From: Elainella saxicola E1
Lineage (GTDB): Bacteria > Cyanobacteriota > Cyanobacteriia > Elainellales > Elainellaceae
Direction of reading: 5' to 3'
DNA: 38,096 bases
Assembly (NCBI GenBank): GCA_002796835.1
Contig: LUGL01000046.1
Location: 1-38,096, forward strand
The notes beneath the pieces were generated by a model, which had not been told where the DNA came from, searched no databases, and saw only the letters and a list, made by a program, of their open reading frames with translations. Both the position numbers and the translations under genes were made by a program. How positions within the stretch are numbered: position 1 is the stretch's first letter; the number at the start of each line of letters is the position of its first letter. This document shows positions 6,840 to 16,157 of this stretch, one piece after another.

Positions 6840-9616
6840 AGCCAATTTCCTAGAAGCACGTAGGGAGCCCAGAAGCGAGGAGCAGCATATTGCGGATCTG
6901 CCAGTAAAGCTTGCTGTGCCTGTCGCAAGGCTTCTGCTTTAGAAATAGGAGCATTGACGAATGCATCATAGAAGTGGCTCATCAATAAAGCGCCTGAATC
7001 ATCATCTAGATTCCAAAGGGAGGCAATGGTGCTACGTGCTCCGGCCCTGACGGCGACTCCTGCTAATCCTAGAGTGGCTCTTCGATCGCCTGCTGCAGTT
7101 TGACAAGCACTCAAGACTAATAGCTCGATCGGTTCTGAGGTGGTGGTTTCTTTCGTCTGCAAAACCGTACTTAACTGATTTACATCAAGGCGTTGATCCC
7201 AGGCTAAGATAAATGTCTCTGCTGCATTAGAGCTAAACTTGCCATGCGTGGCGATATGGACAATGGGAAATGTATCAGCATCGATCGCCTGCTGAAAGTT
7301 ATTAACAGTAAACGTTTGATTGAGTAACACGTGACTGGGAATATCAGCCTCAATCTCAGTCACTTCTTTGGTCACGTTGGTTAGGGCAGGAAACTCATCT
7401 CTGGCTTCACTCAGTCCTGCCAGTAATGCTTGCATGTTGTGTCGCTGTAGAGGTTTGGGATCGGGCAACTGTAAACCGGGCGCAAGCGCCACACTGTATT
7501 TTTCTAGTAAATAATGCTGACCATCATAGAGAGCAGCTATTGGTACATTTCGCAGTGACCCATCTAACACAAATACCAATGTCTCAATCTGGCTTTGCTG
7601 AAGTGCAGTTTCTGCGGGACGAATTAGCCAATCATAGATTTGTTGGGATGCCTGTTTAAAAGGACGAGTCACAATCGGACTTTTGATCTCGGTGAGCAGG
7701 GTTTCGATCGTCCTTTCAATGATTGGTTGATCCACCCTGGCGCTGTAGTGAGAGAGAGGCTGTTGGGGCAGTTTCACAATTACCTCTAGACGATCGGACA
7801 ACAGGATGGTGTAGAAAATTGCGGCTGAGAGATGAGCCTGATCCACCACGCGATCGAGCTGAAATTGGGTATCGAGGCAAGCTTCGCGAAAGAAGTTATC
7901 AAGTTCTGCGATTTGTAAGCCTTCAATCACATTGCGGGCCTGCACCAGCTTCTCCAAATCTGTCTCGGTCGCTTGATCAGGCGCTAAGAGTAAGCTCACC
8001 AATTCTCGATAAACGGGTTCAACCTGTTCCCGAAACGAAAATTGTACATCTCGGTTAATCGCAACCAGATCGCGCCGTAAACTTTGCAGAATATTGACCG
8101 TTTCTTGATAAGCCTGAATCGCACCTTGTCTATCGCCTTGCGCTTCTAAAATTTGGCCGAGCTGCCACTGCCATCGATAGGCGATGTCGTTGGCATTCGC
8201 AGTTTGGGATGCCATTAAGGCTTGCTGAGTCAGTTGCTTTGCGTCTGGCCATTGTTGCTTGGCTTTGTAGAGCGAACCGATCGATCCTAATGCATAGGAT
8301 AAGGCCCGATCGTCTTGGAGTAATCTTGCCTGCTGCTGAGCGGTGGCTAACGGTTGGGCGATCGTCTGAGCGTCTGGAAACCCAGTGTTTTGCCATAAAG
8401 TTTGCAAACTTTCGGCCCATTCAATCTGGTTATATACGCCACTGCGACTCAGGGGTTGGGCGTCGAGCTGGGTTTGAATCTCGGCATAGTGACTTTTGGC
8501 TAAATCCCAGCGTTGCGTGGTAACGAGCAAGCTGAAATATTTCAACTGTGCCTGCATCCGAGTTTGGATCGCAGGAGACTGAAAAGCTTGCTGATACCAA
8601 TCCAGTGCGGTTTGCGTCTGCTGATAAAAGGTCTGGGCGATAGCCTGCAATCGCCGCTGCATCGCTGCCTGAACAAAATTGTCTGTCTGTGGCTCTGTTG
8701 CGTTTAATTGAGTCATAGCCTCGGTTGGAGTGAGTCCGGCCAAGTTGAGGTTGGCGATCGCCTCTGCTCTTGTTAAATTTCCTAACCCCAGATAGACTGC
8801 TGACACTGCAACTGCCGCATCGGTAGAGTGAAACTGCTGAGCCACTTGCAAACTCTGATTAAACAACTGTCGTGCCTGAGATAAATCGCCAGACATCATT
8901 AGCGCTTCTGCTAGACTGCGGAAGGCAATCGCTTGGGGCAGGGAAACAGGTTGTTCTGCTAATGTTTGAGTAATCTGGTTCAGCAAATCGATCGATCGAC
9001 GATACAATCCTAGCGCTTGTAGAGCCTTGGCTTGATTGAGCTGCGCTTCCACCGTTCCCCAATCATCGCCGATCGCCGCAAAGAGTTGGGCCGATTGCTG
9101 CCATGCAGTTTGAGCCGCTTCAGCCTGTCCCTGAGCTAGATAAAATCGCCCCTGAATATTCAACACCTGAGCCAACACCTGATCTTTGCCGATCGCATCT
9201 ATAGCTTGCAGCAAGGACAGACTGGTCTGAAGGGCGGTTTCCGCCTCTGTCCACAACCCTAACTGCTGATAGGTGAGAGCAAGGTTGCTTAACACCAGAG
9301 CTTGCCGCAGTTTATCTCCAGTGACCTGATAGGCTTTATTAGCTTGCTGGAGTCGATCGATCGCATCTTGGTAGCGCCCCATCTCATAGAAATCTTTCCC
9401 CTGTTGCAGCAATGCCTCAGCATCAGGTTGAGCCTCTGAGACGGTTGCTAATTCAGCAGATGAGATAGGTACAGATATCTTATAAAATGTTTCCGTCCAT
9501 CCAGGTGAAATAAAAATTAATGTTAACGCTGTCAATCCTGCGATCAAACTGTAAATAAACGTCGATCGAAGATAACGAAAGCGCCAATGAATCCAACGGC
9601 CAAATTGAAACCGCAT
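6836..9616 (-). CDS. TPR-CHAT protein (caspase-like protease domain)
   Basis: This is a 926-aa protein with an N-terminal hydrophobic segment at about residues 20-37, which is a membrane anchor or signal peptide. Tetratricopeptide repeats fill about 60-560 (for example QGKDFYEMGRYQDAIDRLQQA). The C-terminal CHAT domain spans about 630-926, with His791 (HIATHGKF) and Cys838 (LSACQTA), the caspase-like dyad, and the typical ending FWAPYVLLGNWL. TPR-CHAT proteins are related to gasdermin- and Csx30-cleaving proteases; the substrate here is unknown. It starts 55 bp after the TpsA gene on the same strand, so the two are probably co-transcribed. Its stop codon overlaps that of the convergent CHAT-CHASE2 gene. 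The ribosome-binding site before 9616 is weak. Confidence 0.9.
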   Translation of the reverse strand: MRFQFGRWIHWRFRYLRSTFIYSLIAGLTALTLIFISPGWTETFYKISVPISSAELATVSEAQPDAEALLQQGKDFYEMGRYQDAIDRLQQANKAYQVTGDKLRQALVLSNLALTYQQLGLWTEAETALQTSLSLLQAIDAIGKDQVLAQVLNIQGRFYLAQGQAEAAQTAWQQSAQLFAAIGDDWGTVEAQLNQAKALQALGLYRRSIDLLNQITQTLAEQPVSLPQAIAFRSLAEALMMSGDLSQARQLFNQSLQVAQQFHSTDAAVAVSAVYLGLGNLTRAEAIANLNLAGLTPTEAMTQLNATEPQTDNFVQAAMQRRLQAIAQTFYQQTQTALDWYQQAFQSPAIQTRMQAQLKYFSLLVTTQRWDLAKSHYAEIQTQLDAQPLSRSGVYNQIEWAESLQTLWQNTGFPDAQTIAQPLATAQQQARLLQDDRALSYALGSIGSLYKAKQQWPDAKQLTQQALMASQTANANDIAYRWQWQLGQILEAQGDRQGAIQAYQETVNILQSLRRDLVAINRDVQFSFREQVEPVYRELVSLLLAPDQATETDLEKLVQARNVIEGLQIAELDNFFREACLDTQFQLDRVVDQAHLSAAIFYTILLSDRLEVIVKLPQQPLSHYSARVDQPIIERTIETLLTEIKSPIVTRPFKQASQQIYDWLIRPAETALQQSQIETLVFVLDGSLRNVPIAALYDGQHYLLEKYSVALAPGLQLPDPKPLQRHNMQALLAGLSEARDEFPALTNVTKEVTEIEADIPSHVLLNQTFTVNNFQQAIDADTFPIVHIATHGKFSSNAAETFILAWDQRLDVNQLSTVLQTKETTTSEPIELLVLSACQTAAGDRRATLGLAGVAVRAGARSTIASLWNLDDDSGALLMSHFYDAFVNAPISKAEALRQAQQALLADPQYAAPRFWAPYVLLGNWL

Positions 9617-9671
9617 AACCGGATGCTCAATCGATGATTTCTGGTTTAATCATACCGGAGGTGATGACATT

Positions 9672-12305
9672 CTACTGCCGCATCGCTGAAGTTGAAGCGG
9701 ACTGCGATCGTCTTGCCTGACAGCTCATCGATCCATTTGAAACTTGTGGGGCAACCGTCGGAGCCTGGGCCAACAAGACCACCTGCCCATTGCGATCTCT
9801 CACCCATCCTTGCGCTTCTACGATCGATCCTACCTGGTTTGGCTCCTCGTCTGGTTGCCTTTCGGTATTCGTGTTCTCGATGTTGCTTCTGGCTGCCTCT
9901 GGGGTTTCTAAGCTTGCCCATCCGCTTAAAATCGCATCTTCGTCACGCGGATCGCTGGGACTGGGTGGCAAACCGCCTCGACCCGTAATCACAAATTCGC
10001 TGAGGCGATCGCTATTGGCAGTGCTGCTGCCCGTCGGACAGGTTTGGACGATCAGATTTGAGGCATCAACAATATTGTTGGGAAGTTCGATAAGACCTTG
10101 AGTCGGATTAATGTTTGGTTGAGTAGTGGTAACAGTTCCTTGAGGTCCATTCTCTGAACTAGCATCGAGATCATTTGTGATATTTGGTGGATTAGACAAG
10201 CGCTCCTCTAAACCAACAACAGCTCTAGTATTTACATTGATTTCGCCACCCGGTCCTTTCTTTGCATTGGCAATGACATCATTATTCTGGTTTGATCCTG
10301 CCATCAGATACCCATTTGGAGCTTGCAAGTTGATATTTCCACCACTTGCCTCTTGAATTGCTCTGGCTGAGATTTGACTTTCATTTTGCAGCAATAGTAG
10401 ATCAAAGTCCTCTAGTCGAATATTAGCGTTTGGCTGCTGTCCTGCTCCAGTTTCAGTATTGATTTGTCCTCCGTTTAGAAAAATAGAGTCTGCTTGGATC
10501 ACAACATCCCCTGCTTGTCCCAAACCTCCAGCTTGTTCACCTTCTGGGGCCTCTGGAATTGAAGTAGCCCGAATAATACCGCCATCTCGCACGATTAAAC
10601 GATCGGTATTAATCGTAATTCTACCGCCTTTCCCAGAGCCGAAATTATTAGCAGAAATTTCACCACCAAAGTTACCACTCCCACCTTCAACAATCAACTC
10701 TGGAGTTACAAGAGTCATCCGTCCCGCATTTGCAGTAGTGATACCGCCTGTTGAGCTATCCTCGGATGATACAAAAATTCCACTTCTGTCGTATGCAGGT
10801 ACTGCCCTCGGCGCGGAACCACTGATTCGAATTGATTCAGCTGCATGAATATCAACATTTCCACCTTGCCCTTGGTCACGTCCCGAGGAAGAGATCTGCC
10901 CACCCTCAGAAATGGTTAATTGATTAGTGTATATGGTTATATTACCTGCATTCCCAATATTCTCAATAGCTTCTCCATTAGAATCTCCAACTTTGGCAGA
11001 GATAAGGCTAAGTATTTCTTGCCGGTCATTTATCCCATATACTGTTGCACCCGACAGATCAATAGAATTAGCTCGGATAGATATGTTACCTGCTCTTCCT
11101 CGTCCGAATGTTGAAGCCTCAATTGCAGCTCCATTTTGAATGTTCAGATGCCTAGTTTCAATATGTACATTACCGCCTGCTGCAAATTCAGACGAGGAAT
11201 TTTCAACTTGGGAACCAACTGCAGTTGGTCCAATGTGAGGATTTGCTCCAGTGAGTTGAATTAACCTTTCGGCAAACATTACTATATTTCCTGCCCTACC
11301 TTCACCTGCAGCAAATGTTGCAATATTTGCACTATCCTGTAAGGTGATAGAATTAGTTGCTGCTACGGCAATACCTTGACCTCTACCCGAACCTTGAGTT
11401 TCCGAAAAAAGATCTGATCCCTCTATAAGATTAATATTTTGGCCACGAATTCGAATTCTGCCACCACGATTGCCACTAGTGTCTACAAGGCTATTCTGCG
11501 AAAACTGAATTCCTTGAAGATTTTGAGTACTACGATAATTTAAAGTCCAAGTATTACCTCTTTGCGTTAGACCAACTTGAGTTGGAAAATCATTCCCTAC
11601 TGCGCCTAATTCAATTCGTCCGTCAAAGGCAAGTGCTGCACCATGAACAAAATTTACTTCACCTCCTATTAAGGCTAAGGTATTGCCACTATCAACTTCC
11701 AGTCCACCTGCTCCTGAAATAGGGAAATCATCTTTATCAAATTTTGCGCGAGCTTCATTTCGAATTTCTCCAGGATTCTGGCCGAATTGCAATCCCAGTG
11801 GAGTGTTAATAGTTAATTGGGATGATACTTGAGGATTAATTGCGTTAAATTCAAACCCGCCTCGAAAAATGATACTTTCAGCAGTACTAGCAAAGAAAGA
11901 TCCTCCAACCTTTAGCAAGGCATTAGAGCCAAATGAGATACCATTAGGGTTTATAAGAAACAGATTAGCACTTCCCTGAGTACGAATCATCCCATTAATA
12001 CGAGAACGGTCTCTACCTGTAACTCGTGTAAAAATGTTAGTTGCATCACCATTTATGAAATCTACAATTGCACCATTACGAATTGAAAATTCCTCAAAGC
12101 TATGAAATAAATTGTGACCTTCGCGTGTACCACCCTCGAGCCGATATCTGTTTCCTTGTTGTACCACGCTAGAATTTTCAGGTAATGTTCTATCAGGTTT
12201 AATTCCTCCTGCTTGTACTTGTGGGATTATCAGTAGACCTATACTGAAGTTTACAATGAAGCAGTTGAGTAAAAAATGAAAACCATCTGCCCAAGCCCTT
12301 ATCAT
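9672..12305 (-). CDS. TpsA-like filamentous haemagglutinin N-terminal domain protein
   Basis: This is an 877-aa protein. ATG 12305 follows a GAGG-type ribosome-binding site. Residues 1-32 act as a signal peptide (hydrophobic stretch ending QVQA then GG). The TPS secretion domain occupies about 33-250, including the hallmark NPNG at 119-122 and a FHSFEEFSI element. The rest is rich in Gly, Asn and Ser beta-helix repeats (GGxIxxxxx, GNVxIxA), with a C-terminal tail carrying isolated cysteines. Such proteins are exported by a TpsB outer-membrane pore and form surface fibres or adhesins. No TpsB partner is present in the window. It lies between the PEP-CTERM gene (140 bp upstream) and TPR-CHAT (55 bp downstream). 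Confidence 0.88.
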   Translation of the reverse strand: MIRAWADGFHFLLNCFIVNFSIGLLIIPQVQAGGIKPDRTLPENSSVVQQGNRYRLEGGTREGHNLFHSFEEFSIRNGAIVDFINGDATNIFTRVTGRDRSRINGMIRTQGSANLFLINPNGISFGSNALLKVGGSFFASTAESIIFRGGFEFNAINPQVSSQLTINTPLGLQFGQNPGEIRNEARAKFDKDDFPISGAGGLEVDSGNTLALIGGEVNFVHGAALAFDGRIELGAVGNDFPTQVGLTQRGNTWTLNYRSTQNLQGIQFSQNSLVDTSGNRGGRIRIRGQNINLIEGSDLFSETQGSGRGQGIAVAATNSITLQDSANIATFAAGEGRAGNIVMFAERLIQLTGANPHIGPTAVGSQVENSSSEFAAGGNVHIETRHLNIQNGAAIEASTFGRGRAGNISIRANSIDLSGATVYGINDRQEILSLISAKVGDSNGEAIENIGNAGNITIYTNQLTISEGGQISSSGRDQGQGGNVDIHAAESIRISGSAPRAVPAYDRSGIFVSSEDSSTGGITTANAGRMTLVTPELIVEGGSGNFGGEISANNFGSGKGGRITINTDRLIVRDGGIIRATSIPEAPEGEQAGGLGQAGDVVIQADSIFLNGGQINTETGAGQQPNANIRLEDFDLLLLQNESQISARAIQEASGGNINLQAPNGYLMAGSNQNNDVIANAKKGPGGEINVNTRAVVGLEERLSNPPNITNDLDASSENGPQGTVTTTQPNINPTQGLIELPNNIVDASNLIVQTCPTGSSTANSDRLSEFVITGRGGLPPSPSDPRDEDAILSGWASLETPEAARSNIENTNTERQPDEEPNQVGSIVEAQGWVRDRNGQVVLLAQAPTVAPQVSNGSMSCQARRSQSASTSAMRQ

Positions 12306-12389
12306 AGGTCTAACCTCAAAAGAAGATAATTGCTTATACCTTGCCCAGGGAATATTGACAACTAAAGATCTTTTGGAAATTAAATAATC

Positions 12390-12417
12390 CGACTTGAAAG
12401 TCGAAGTTCAGAACTTC
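12390..12417 (-). terminator. Twin hairpins between PEP-CTERM and TpsA genes
   Basis: Two adjacent inverted repeats lie here: CGACTTGAAAGTCG (12390-12403) and GAAGTTCAGAACTTC (12403-12417). Read on the minus strand they fall 30 bp after the PEP-CTERM stop and are followed by an AT-rich stretch (GATTATTTAATTT) without a long T run. They could be a weak terminator, an attenuator, or an RNA processing site that sets different levels for the genes on either side. Confidence 0.45.
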
Positions 12418-12445
12418 TGACACTTCCTTACGTCTCTCTTCTCAA

Positions 12446-13207
12446 CTATTTTGGGTTTCTTCGACGTTTCCATAATAAACTACCAGTGAAAACTCCTAAA
12501 CCAATAACCATACCTGATACAGGTTCTGGAACAGGTTTTGGATCAGGAATAGACACTATTTCTGGATCAGGTCGGTCCAGTAAAATATGGTTAGGACAGT
12601 CTGGACGAATTGGAGATTTACATAATTCTATCACGAAATATTCAATTCCCGGAATATCATCAAAAGATTCCTCGTTTAGATTTAAATCTTCTAACGGAGT
12701 GAGAGAATTGATTTTAAAATTGGATATCTCTTTAGGTCTAATATAGATATTCAATTCATCAAAGTATACAATGGATGGAAAACTTGTCTGTTGTACAGTG
12801 AACGTAGGGAATTTTACCTGATATACTGCTTGCGGGAAGGGACGTATGTTTCCAGGATCAGCGCCGAGATCTCCATTAGACTCAGCAGGGAAAGGAGATA
12901 AATCGTCTATAAAACTGACAATATCTAAACCAGACAATGATATAGAATTTTCTCCGTTCGCCGATGCGTTGGTTAGTTCCAACTGAAGAGCACCTGAGAA
13001 AAACCCTTTATTTGGATCGGGATCAGTGTCGAGCACGGAAGTATCTATAATCAAACTGTAGGGATTGATAGGACCATTTGATCCACCAGAGTACTTGATA
13101 CCTCTCGCTCCTTGAGCTTTTTCCCATGAGGTACAGATAATCAAAGCAAAACTTCCCGTTAAAATGATTACTCTCTGCAGAATGTTCATTAGATTTGAAT
13201 TTGACAT
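12446..13207 (-). CDS. PEP-CTERM sorting domain protein
   Basis: This is a 253-aa protein from ATG 13207, preceded by GAGGTGG (13216-13222) at 8 nt; an in-frame GTG at 13219 overlaps that site and is rejected. It has an N-terminal signal peptide (hydrophobic stretch within residues 8-30) and a C-terminal PEP-CTERM tripartite signal: PVPEP, a hydrophobic helix (SGMVIGLGVFTGSLLW), and KRRR. The mature part is unremarkable, acidic and beta-rich, and not recognised. The protein should be exported, cut near PEP by an exosortase, and released or attached to exopolysaccharide. A cyanoexosortase gene lies 177 bp upstream on the same strand, so it is likely a dedicated substrate. Confidence 0.85.
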   Translation of the reverse strand: MSNSNLMNILQRVIILTGSFALIICTSWEKAQGARGIKYSGGSNGPINPYSLIIDTSVLDTDPDPNKGFFSGALQLELTNASANGENSISLSGLDIVSFIDDLSPFPAESNGDLGADPGNIRPFPQAVYQVKFPTFTVQQTSFPSIVYFDELNIYIRPKEISNFKINSLTPLEDLNLNEESFDDIPGIEYFVIELCKSPIRPDCPNHILLDRPDPEIVSIPDPKPVPEPVSGMVIGLGVFTGSLLWKRRRNPK

Positions 13208-13215
13208 TGTGTGAA

Positions 13216-13222
13216 CCACCTC
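13216..13222 (-). promoter_or_regulatory. Ribosome-binding site of the PEP-CTERM gene
   Basis: GAGGTGG on the minus strand is 8 nt from ATG 13207 and decides that start. Confidence 0.6.
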
Positions 13223-13384
13223 AATTTTGATTACTTTCGAGAGTTGTTATTTCTGGCTAATCCTGGGTATTCGATTAATACGTTTTTACGGCTGCATGTT
13301 TTTGAGTATTTAGATTGGTTTGTATTTCTAGAGATGTCGAGTCCTCTGCAATAAATAGTTGAGCTGTAGAAGAATAATCAAAGA

Positions 13385-14260
13385 TTAGTATTCGGTATCA
13401 GGATTCGCTATAGATCTAAAGCGATACAATAATATATAAAGTAGTCCGAAAGTGAAAATGGATATCATTCCAAACAACATTGATCCACCACCTTCATGCC
13501 AGTAGTCAAATGCGGTTTGGCTTCTAGAACCAGCCAAAACAGCTAATAGAGCTACCCTGACTCCATTGACTCCAAAGCCGATTAGCAAAGCCAGTAGCGG
13601 CACAAAGAATCGCTTTAATCCCGAAATGGGGAACAAAATTAGACTGATGACTGATATACCTAGTAAATAGGTCATGCTCTCGATGCCAGAGCACCCTGCA
13701 TATACTTCGATCGCCCCTGTTGGCAGATGCACATATACTCCTTGGACAGAAGCATCAAACCCAACGTACCACAGTAAACAGGTTGCAAAAATTGCGGTAA
13801 TGGGGGAAAGGTCTGGCAAGAATGAGGCAAGAATGCTCGGTAAGCCTAGAAAACCAAGAATTGTCAACTCCTGCCAATATTGTTTTAGTCCTTTACAGCC
13901 AGAAGCTAAAAGGCTAACGCTCACCCCAGCAAGCAAAGGAAAAATCCGAACGATCGGATGAGGTGGATCTTTCACAAATGTCGGATCTTGAAGCAGAATA
14001 AAACTCTGCCAAAGTAAAATAGCGATCAATCCAGCTCCGATGGCTTTGGAGAAGAGACTACTTTGCAATTTCAGCGTATATCGTTTTTCCCACAGCAACG
14101 TTCCCGCAGCCAGGTAAAAAATAATACTCATACCCAAATGAGCAGTGTCATGCACTTTTAAAAGCAGTGCCGCATAAATTGCTCCCAGCGCAGCCACAAG
14201 TCCTAATAACCAATATTGACGTTGCCTGACAGATTGAACGATCGAATTTGCTGATCTCAT
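13385..14260 (-). CDS. Cyanoexosortase (cyanoexosortase A-like)
   Basis: This is a 291-aa polytopic membrane protein with about eight hydrophobic helices. It contains the exosortase/archaeosortase catalytic residues: Cys190 in YAGCSGIESM, Arg235 in NGVRVALLA, and His255 in FDYWHEGGG. ATG 14260 was chosen over an in-frame TTG at 14275; only a weak GGGGA-like site precedes it. Exosortases are transpeptidase-like enzymes in the inner membrane that process PEP-CTERM proteins. The next gene downstream encodes such a protein. The small EpsI-like partner protein often found next to cyanoexosortase genes is not seen here. The A subtype is inferred from overall length and motif context, not from a search. 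Confidence 0.87.
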   Translation of the reverse strand: MRSANSIVQSVRQRQYWLLGLVAALGAIYAALLLKVHDTAHLGMSIIFYLAAGTLLWEKRYTLKLQSSLFSKAIGAGLIAILLWQSFILLQDPTFVKDPPHPIVRIFPLLAGVSVSLLASGCKGLKQYWQELTILGFLGLPSILASFLPDLSPITAIFATCLLWYVGFDASVQGVYVHLPTGAIEVYAGCSGIESMTYLLGISVISLILFPISGLKRFFVPLLALLIGFGVNGVRVALLAVLAGSRSQTAFDYWHEGGGSMLFGMISIFTFGLLYILLYRFRSIANPDTEY

Positions 14261-14839
14261 ACCCAATTTCCCCAAACAACCGCAGCTTCAAATTCTGCTA
14301 GAAACTCTCTGTTATATAGGCAGTTAATGTAAAAACATGATGCAACATTTTTTAACAACACAAGGGAATGATGAACTCAAAATTGTCTTGTTCAATTTGG
14401 GTGTTGCGAGATTACGAAGAGTATATTGATTGAACGAAACCTTCCCAAATACACTATTGTTGTCAGGCGTAAGAAGCTTAACTTTCTCCTATATTACTTT
14501 ATATTCATTGAGTACAGTAAAGATAAAGTCAGAGGATAAAATATGAAAATCCAAGCGTACGAAGATTTAATTTAATGTGAGTATAAGATAGTAGTTTTCA
14601 CTTTTTCCTGCACTTCACAGAAAATTTACAAAAAAGCATGACTTTGTGAATTAAATGTCCGATCGTCTTTAATATTTTTCAGAAAAATCTGCGTATTACT
14701 GCTGTCCATGACCTGCGATCGCCTTTTTGTAAAGTTTTTTAACTCTTGCATAATCTGTTCTATTGCCTCAGATAACTCCACAAGGCACCTAAAGCCTTCC
14801 AATTCTTTCAGGTTCTAGCAATTTTCCAAGGAGAAAAAA
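14261..14839. other. Long divergent intergenic region (exosortase / RTX)
   Basis: This 579-bp AT-rich spacer separates divergent genes. No ORF is credible. It contains an imperfect inverted repeat AATTTACAAA (14623-14632) / TTTGTGAATT (14643-14652, 9 of 10), a HIP1 octamer at 14715-14722, and AAGGAG (14828-14833) serving the RTX gene. Its length suggests regulated promoters in both directions or a missed non-coding RNA. I could not identify specific promoters. Confidence 0.5.
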
Positions 14840-15814
14840 ATGGCAAGCTATCCTACTGCGGGCAATGATTTCATCGTTCTCAACAGCAGCCCTAACTACC
14901 TTGATGCTCTTGCTGGTGATGATATTGTATTCGGCGCATATGACTATAGTACAACAGACTCGGATACCATTCATGGTGGAGCCAATAATGATCAAGTCTA
15001 TGGTATGGGAGGGAATGACTTCCTATATGGAGACGATGGTAATGACTATATTGGAGCCGTTGCCCATTGGGATGATCCAGGTGATGACCAAATGTTTGGT
15101 GGAACTGGCAATGACCAGATGTTTGGTGGAACTGGCAATGACTATCTGGATGGTTGGGAAGGGGACGATAAACTTTATGGCGGAACAGATGCTAACCGAT
15201 TAACTGAGACTGGCAATGACGTTCTGGTAGCGTGGAAGGGAAATGACCTACTCGTAGGTGGAGATGGCGACGACTGGCTAGATGGTTCCTATGACAACGA
15301 TATCTTGTATGGAGGGACAGGAAACGATATCTTGGGCAACACAGTTGCGCCTGAGTCTGGCGATGATCAAATGTTTGGTGAAGGCGGCAATGATACTTTG
15401 GTGGGTGGTGATGGTTCTGACACATTAGTGGGTGGTTTAGGCAATGATAGTTTGTCCGGTGGCAACGGAGTTGACTATCTTAATGGTTCTGTAAAAGCCC
15501 TTAGCAGTCAGTCCCAATTTGACACATTGGACGGAGGTGCTAACACAGATTTCTTCGTATTGGGTGGTACTTGGGGGATTTCCTATGTTGAGCCAGGAGA
15601 TGGCTATGCCATTATTAAAAACTGGAATGCGGCAGAAGATTGGATCGATGTAAGAGGCAGTGGTATAACCAGCAGCCAATTTAGACTAGACAAAATGAGG
15701 AATGTTGTAGGCGGATCTGGAATTGACACTGAAATTTATTATGCGGGCGATCGAATTGGCATTGTGCAAGATACCACTGACGTTCAGACCTGGCGAGACT
15801 TCATGGTTGCCTAG
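14840..15814 (+). CDS. RTX-type (haemolysin-type) calcium-binding repeat protein
   Basis: This is a 324-aa protein. ATG 14840 follows AAGGAG by 6 nt, a strong start. Residues about 5-235 are nonapeptide RTX repeats of the GGxGxDxLx type (for example [18 protein letters not shown]), which bind calcium as a parallel beta-roll. The C-terminal 90 residues are a non-repeat region, a likely type I secretion signal (ends WRDFMVA). There is no Sec signal peptide. No catalytic domain precedes the repeats, so it is probably a structural or surface protein rather than a toxin. No type I exporter genes are adjacent. It diverges from the exosortase gene. Confidence 0.88.
   Translation: MASYPTAGNDFIVLNSSPNYLDALAGDDIVFGAYDYSTTDSDTIHGGANNDQVYGMGGNDFLYGDDGNDYIGAVAHWDDPGDDQMFGGTGNDQMFGGTGNDYLDGWEGDDKLYGGTDANRLTETGNDVLVAWKGNDLLVGGDGDDWLDGSYDNDILYGGTGNDILGNTVAPESGDDQMFGEGGNDTLVGGDGSDTLVGGLGNDSLSGGNGVDYLNGSVKALSSQSQFDTLDGGANTDFFVLGGTWGISYVEPGDGYAIIKNWNAAEDWIDVRGSGITSSQFRLDKMRNVVGGSGIDTEIYYAGDRIGIVQDTTDVQTWRDFMVA
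15086..15139 (+). repeat. 27-bp tandem duplication within the RTX gene
   Basis: Two copies of a 27-bp unit, starting GACCAAATGTTTGG at 15086 and GACCAGATGTTTGG at 15113, differ at one base and encode DQMFGGTGN twice. The near identity shows a recent expansion of one calcium-binding repeat. Confidence 0.85.
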
Positions 15815-16157
15815 TTCAGCATTTGAACGTGAGGAGAGGAATGAAGGCACAGTGATATCGTCTAGCCTGAGGCTGTCTGAAATTCTGTGTGATTGAGCGG
15901 TCTACTTTGTTATTCTCCTGACTGTAAGTAGATAAGCGCGATCAAGCAAATAAAGAAAGTCTACTGTAGTGATTACCCTTTAGATGCTTTAGCCTCTAAG
16001 GGGTCTTTACTAATGGAAGCTGGTTGATATCAGCTCGTGAAGAATCGTTTATGTAAATATAAAATTCAACCAATTGCTGAGAATGCACAAACCACTCTAC
16101 AATCGAACAGGATGGGCAATCATCCTGCAACTTTCTTGGCTAACATCGGCACTTGTC
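15815..16157. other. Intergenic region before the sigma-factor-like gene
   Basis: This 343-bp spacer contains the possible terminator at 15975-16004. The last 75 bases could be coding if the sigma-like gene starts further upstream (in-frame ATG at 16083). Nothing else is recognised. Confidence 0.45.
15975..16004 (+). terminator. Possible terminator after the RTX gene
   Basis: ACCCTTTAGA pairs with TCTAAGGGGT (9 of 10 positions) around a 10-nt loop, followed by CTTTACT. The T run is short and the hairpin lies 160 bp beyond the stop codon, so this is a weak call. Confidence 0.35.

Noticed and set aside
15086-15139. CRISPR-like or regulatory repeat array
   Set aside because: The repeats are in-frame coding units of the RTX protein, with no spacers.
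14840-15814. RTX gene as a haemolysin toxin
   Set aside because: There is no lipase, protease or pore-forming region and no acyltransferase neighbour; only repeats and a C-terminal secretion-like tail.
16074-16157. N-terminal extension of the sigma-like gene (possible membrane leader)
   Set aside because: The hydrophobic segment is untypical for a sigma factor, no ribosome-binding site supports it, and the homologous-looking part begins at 16158.
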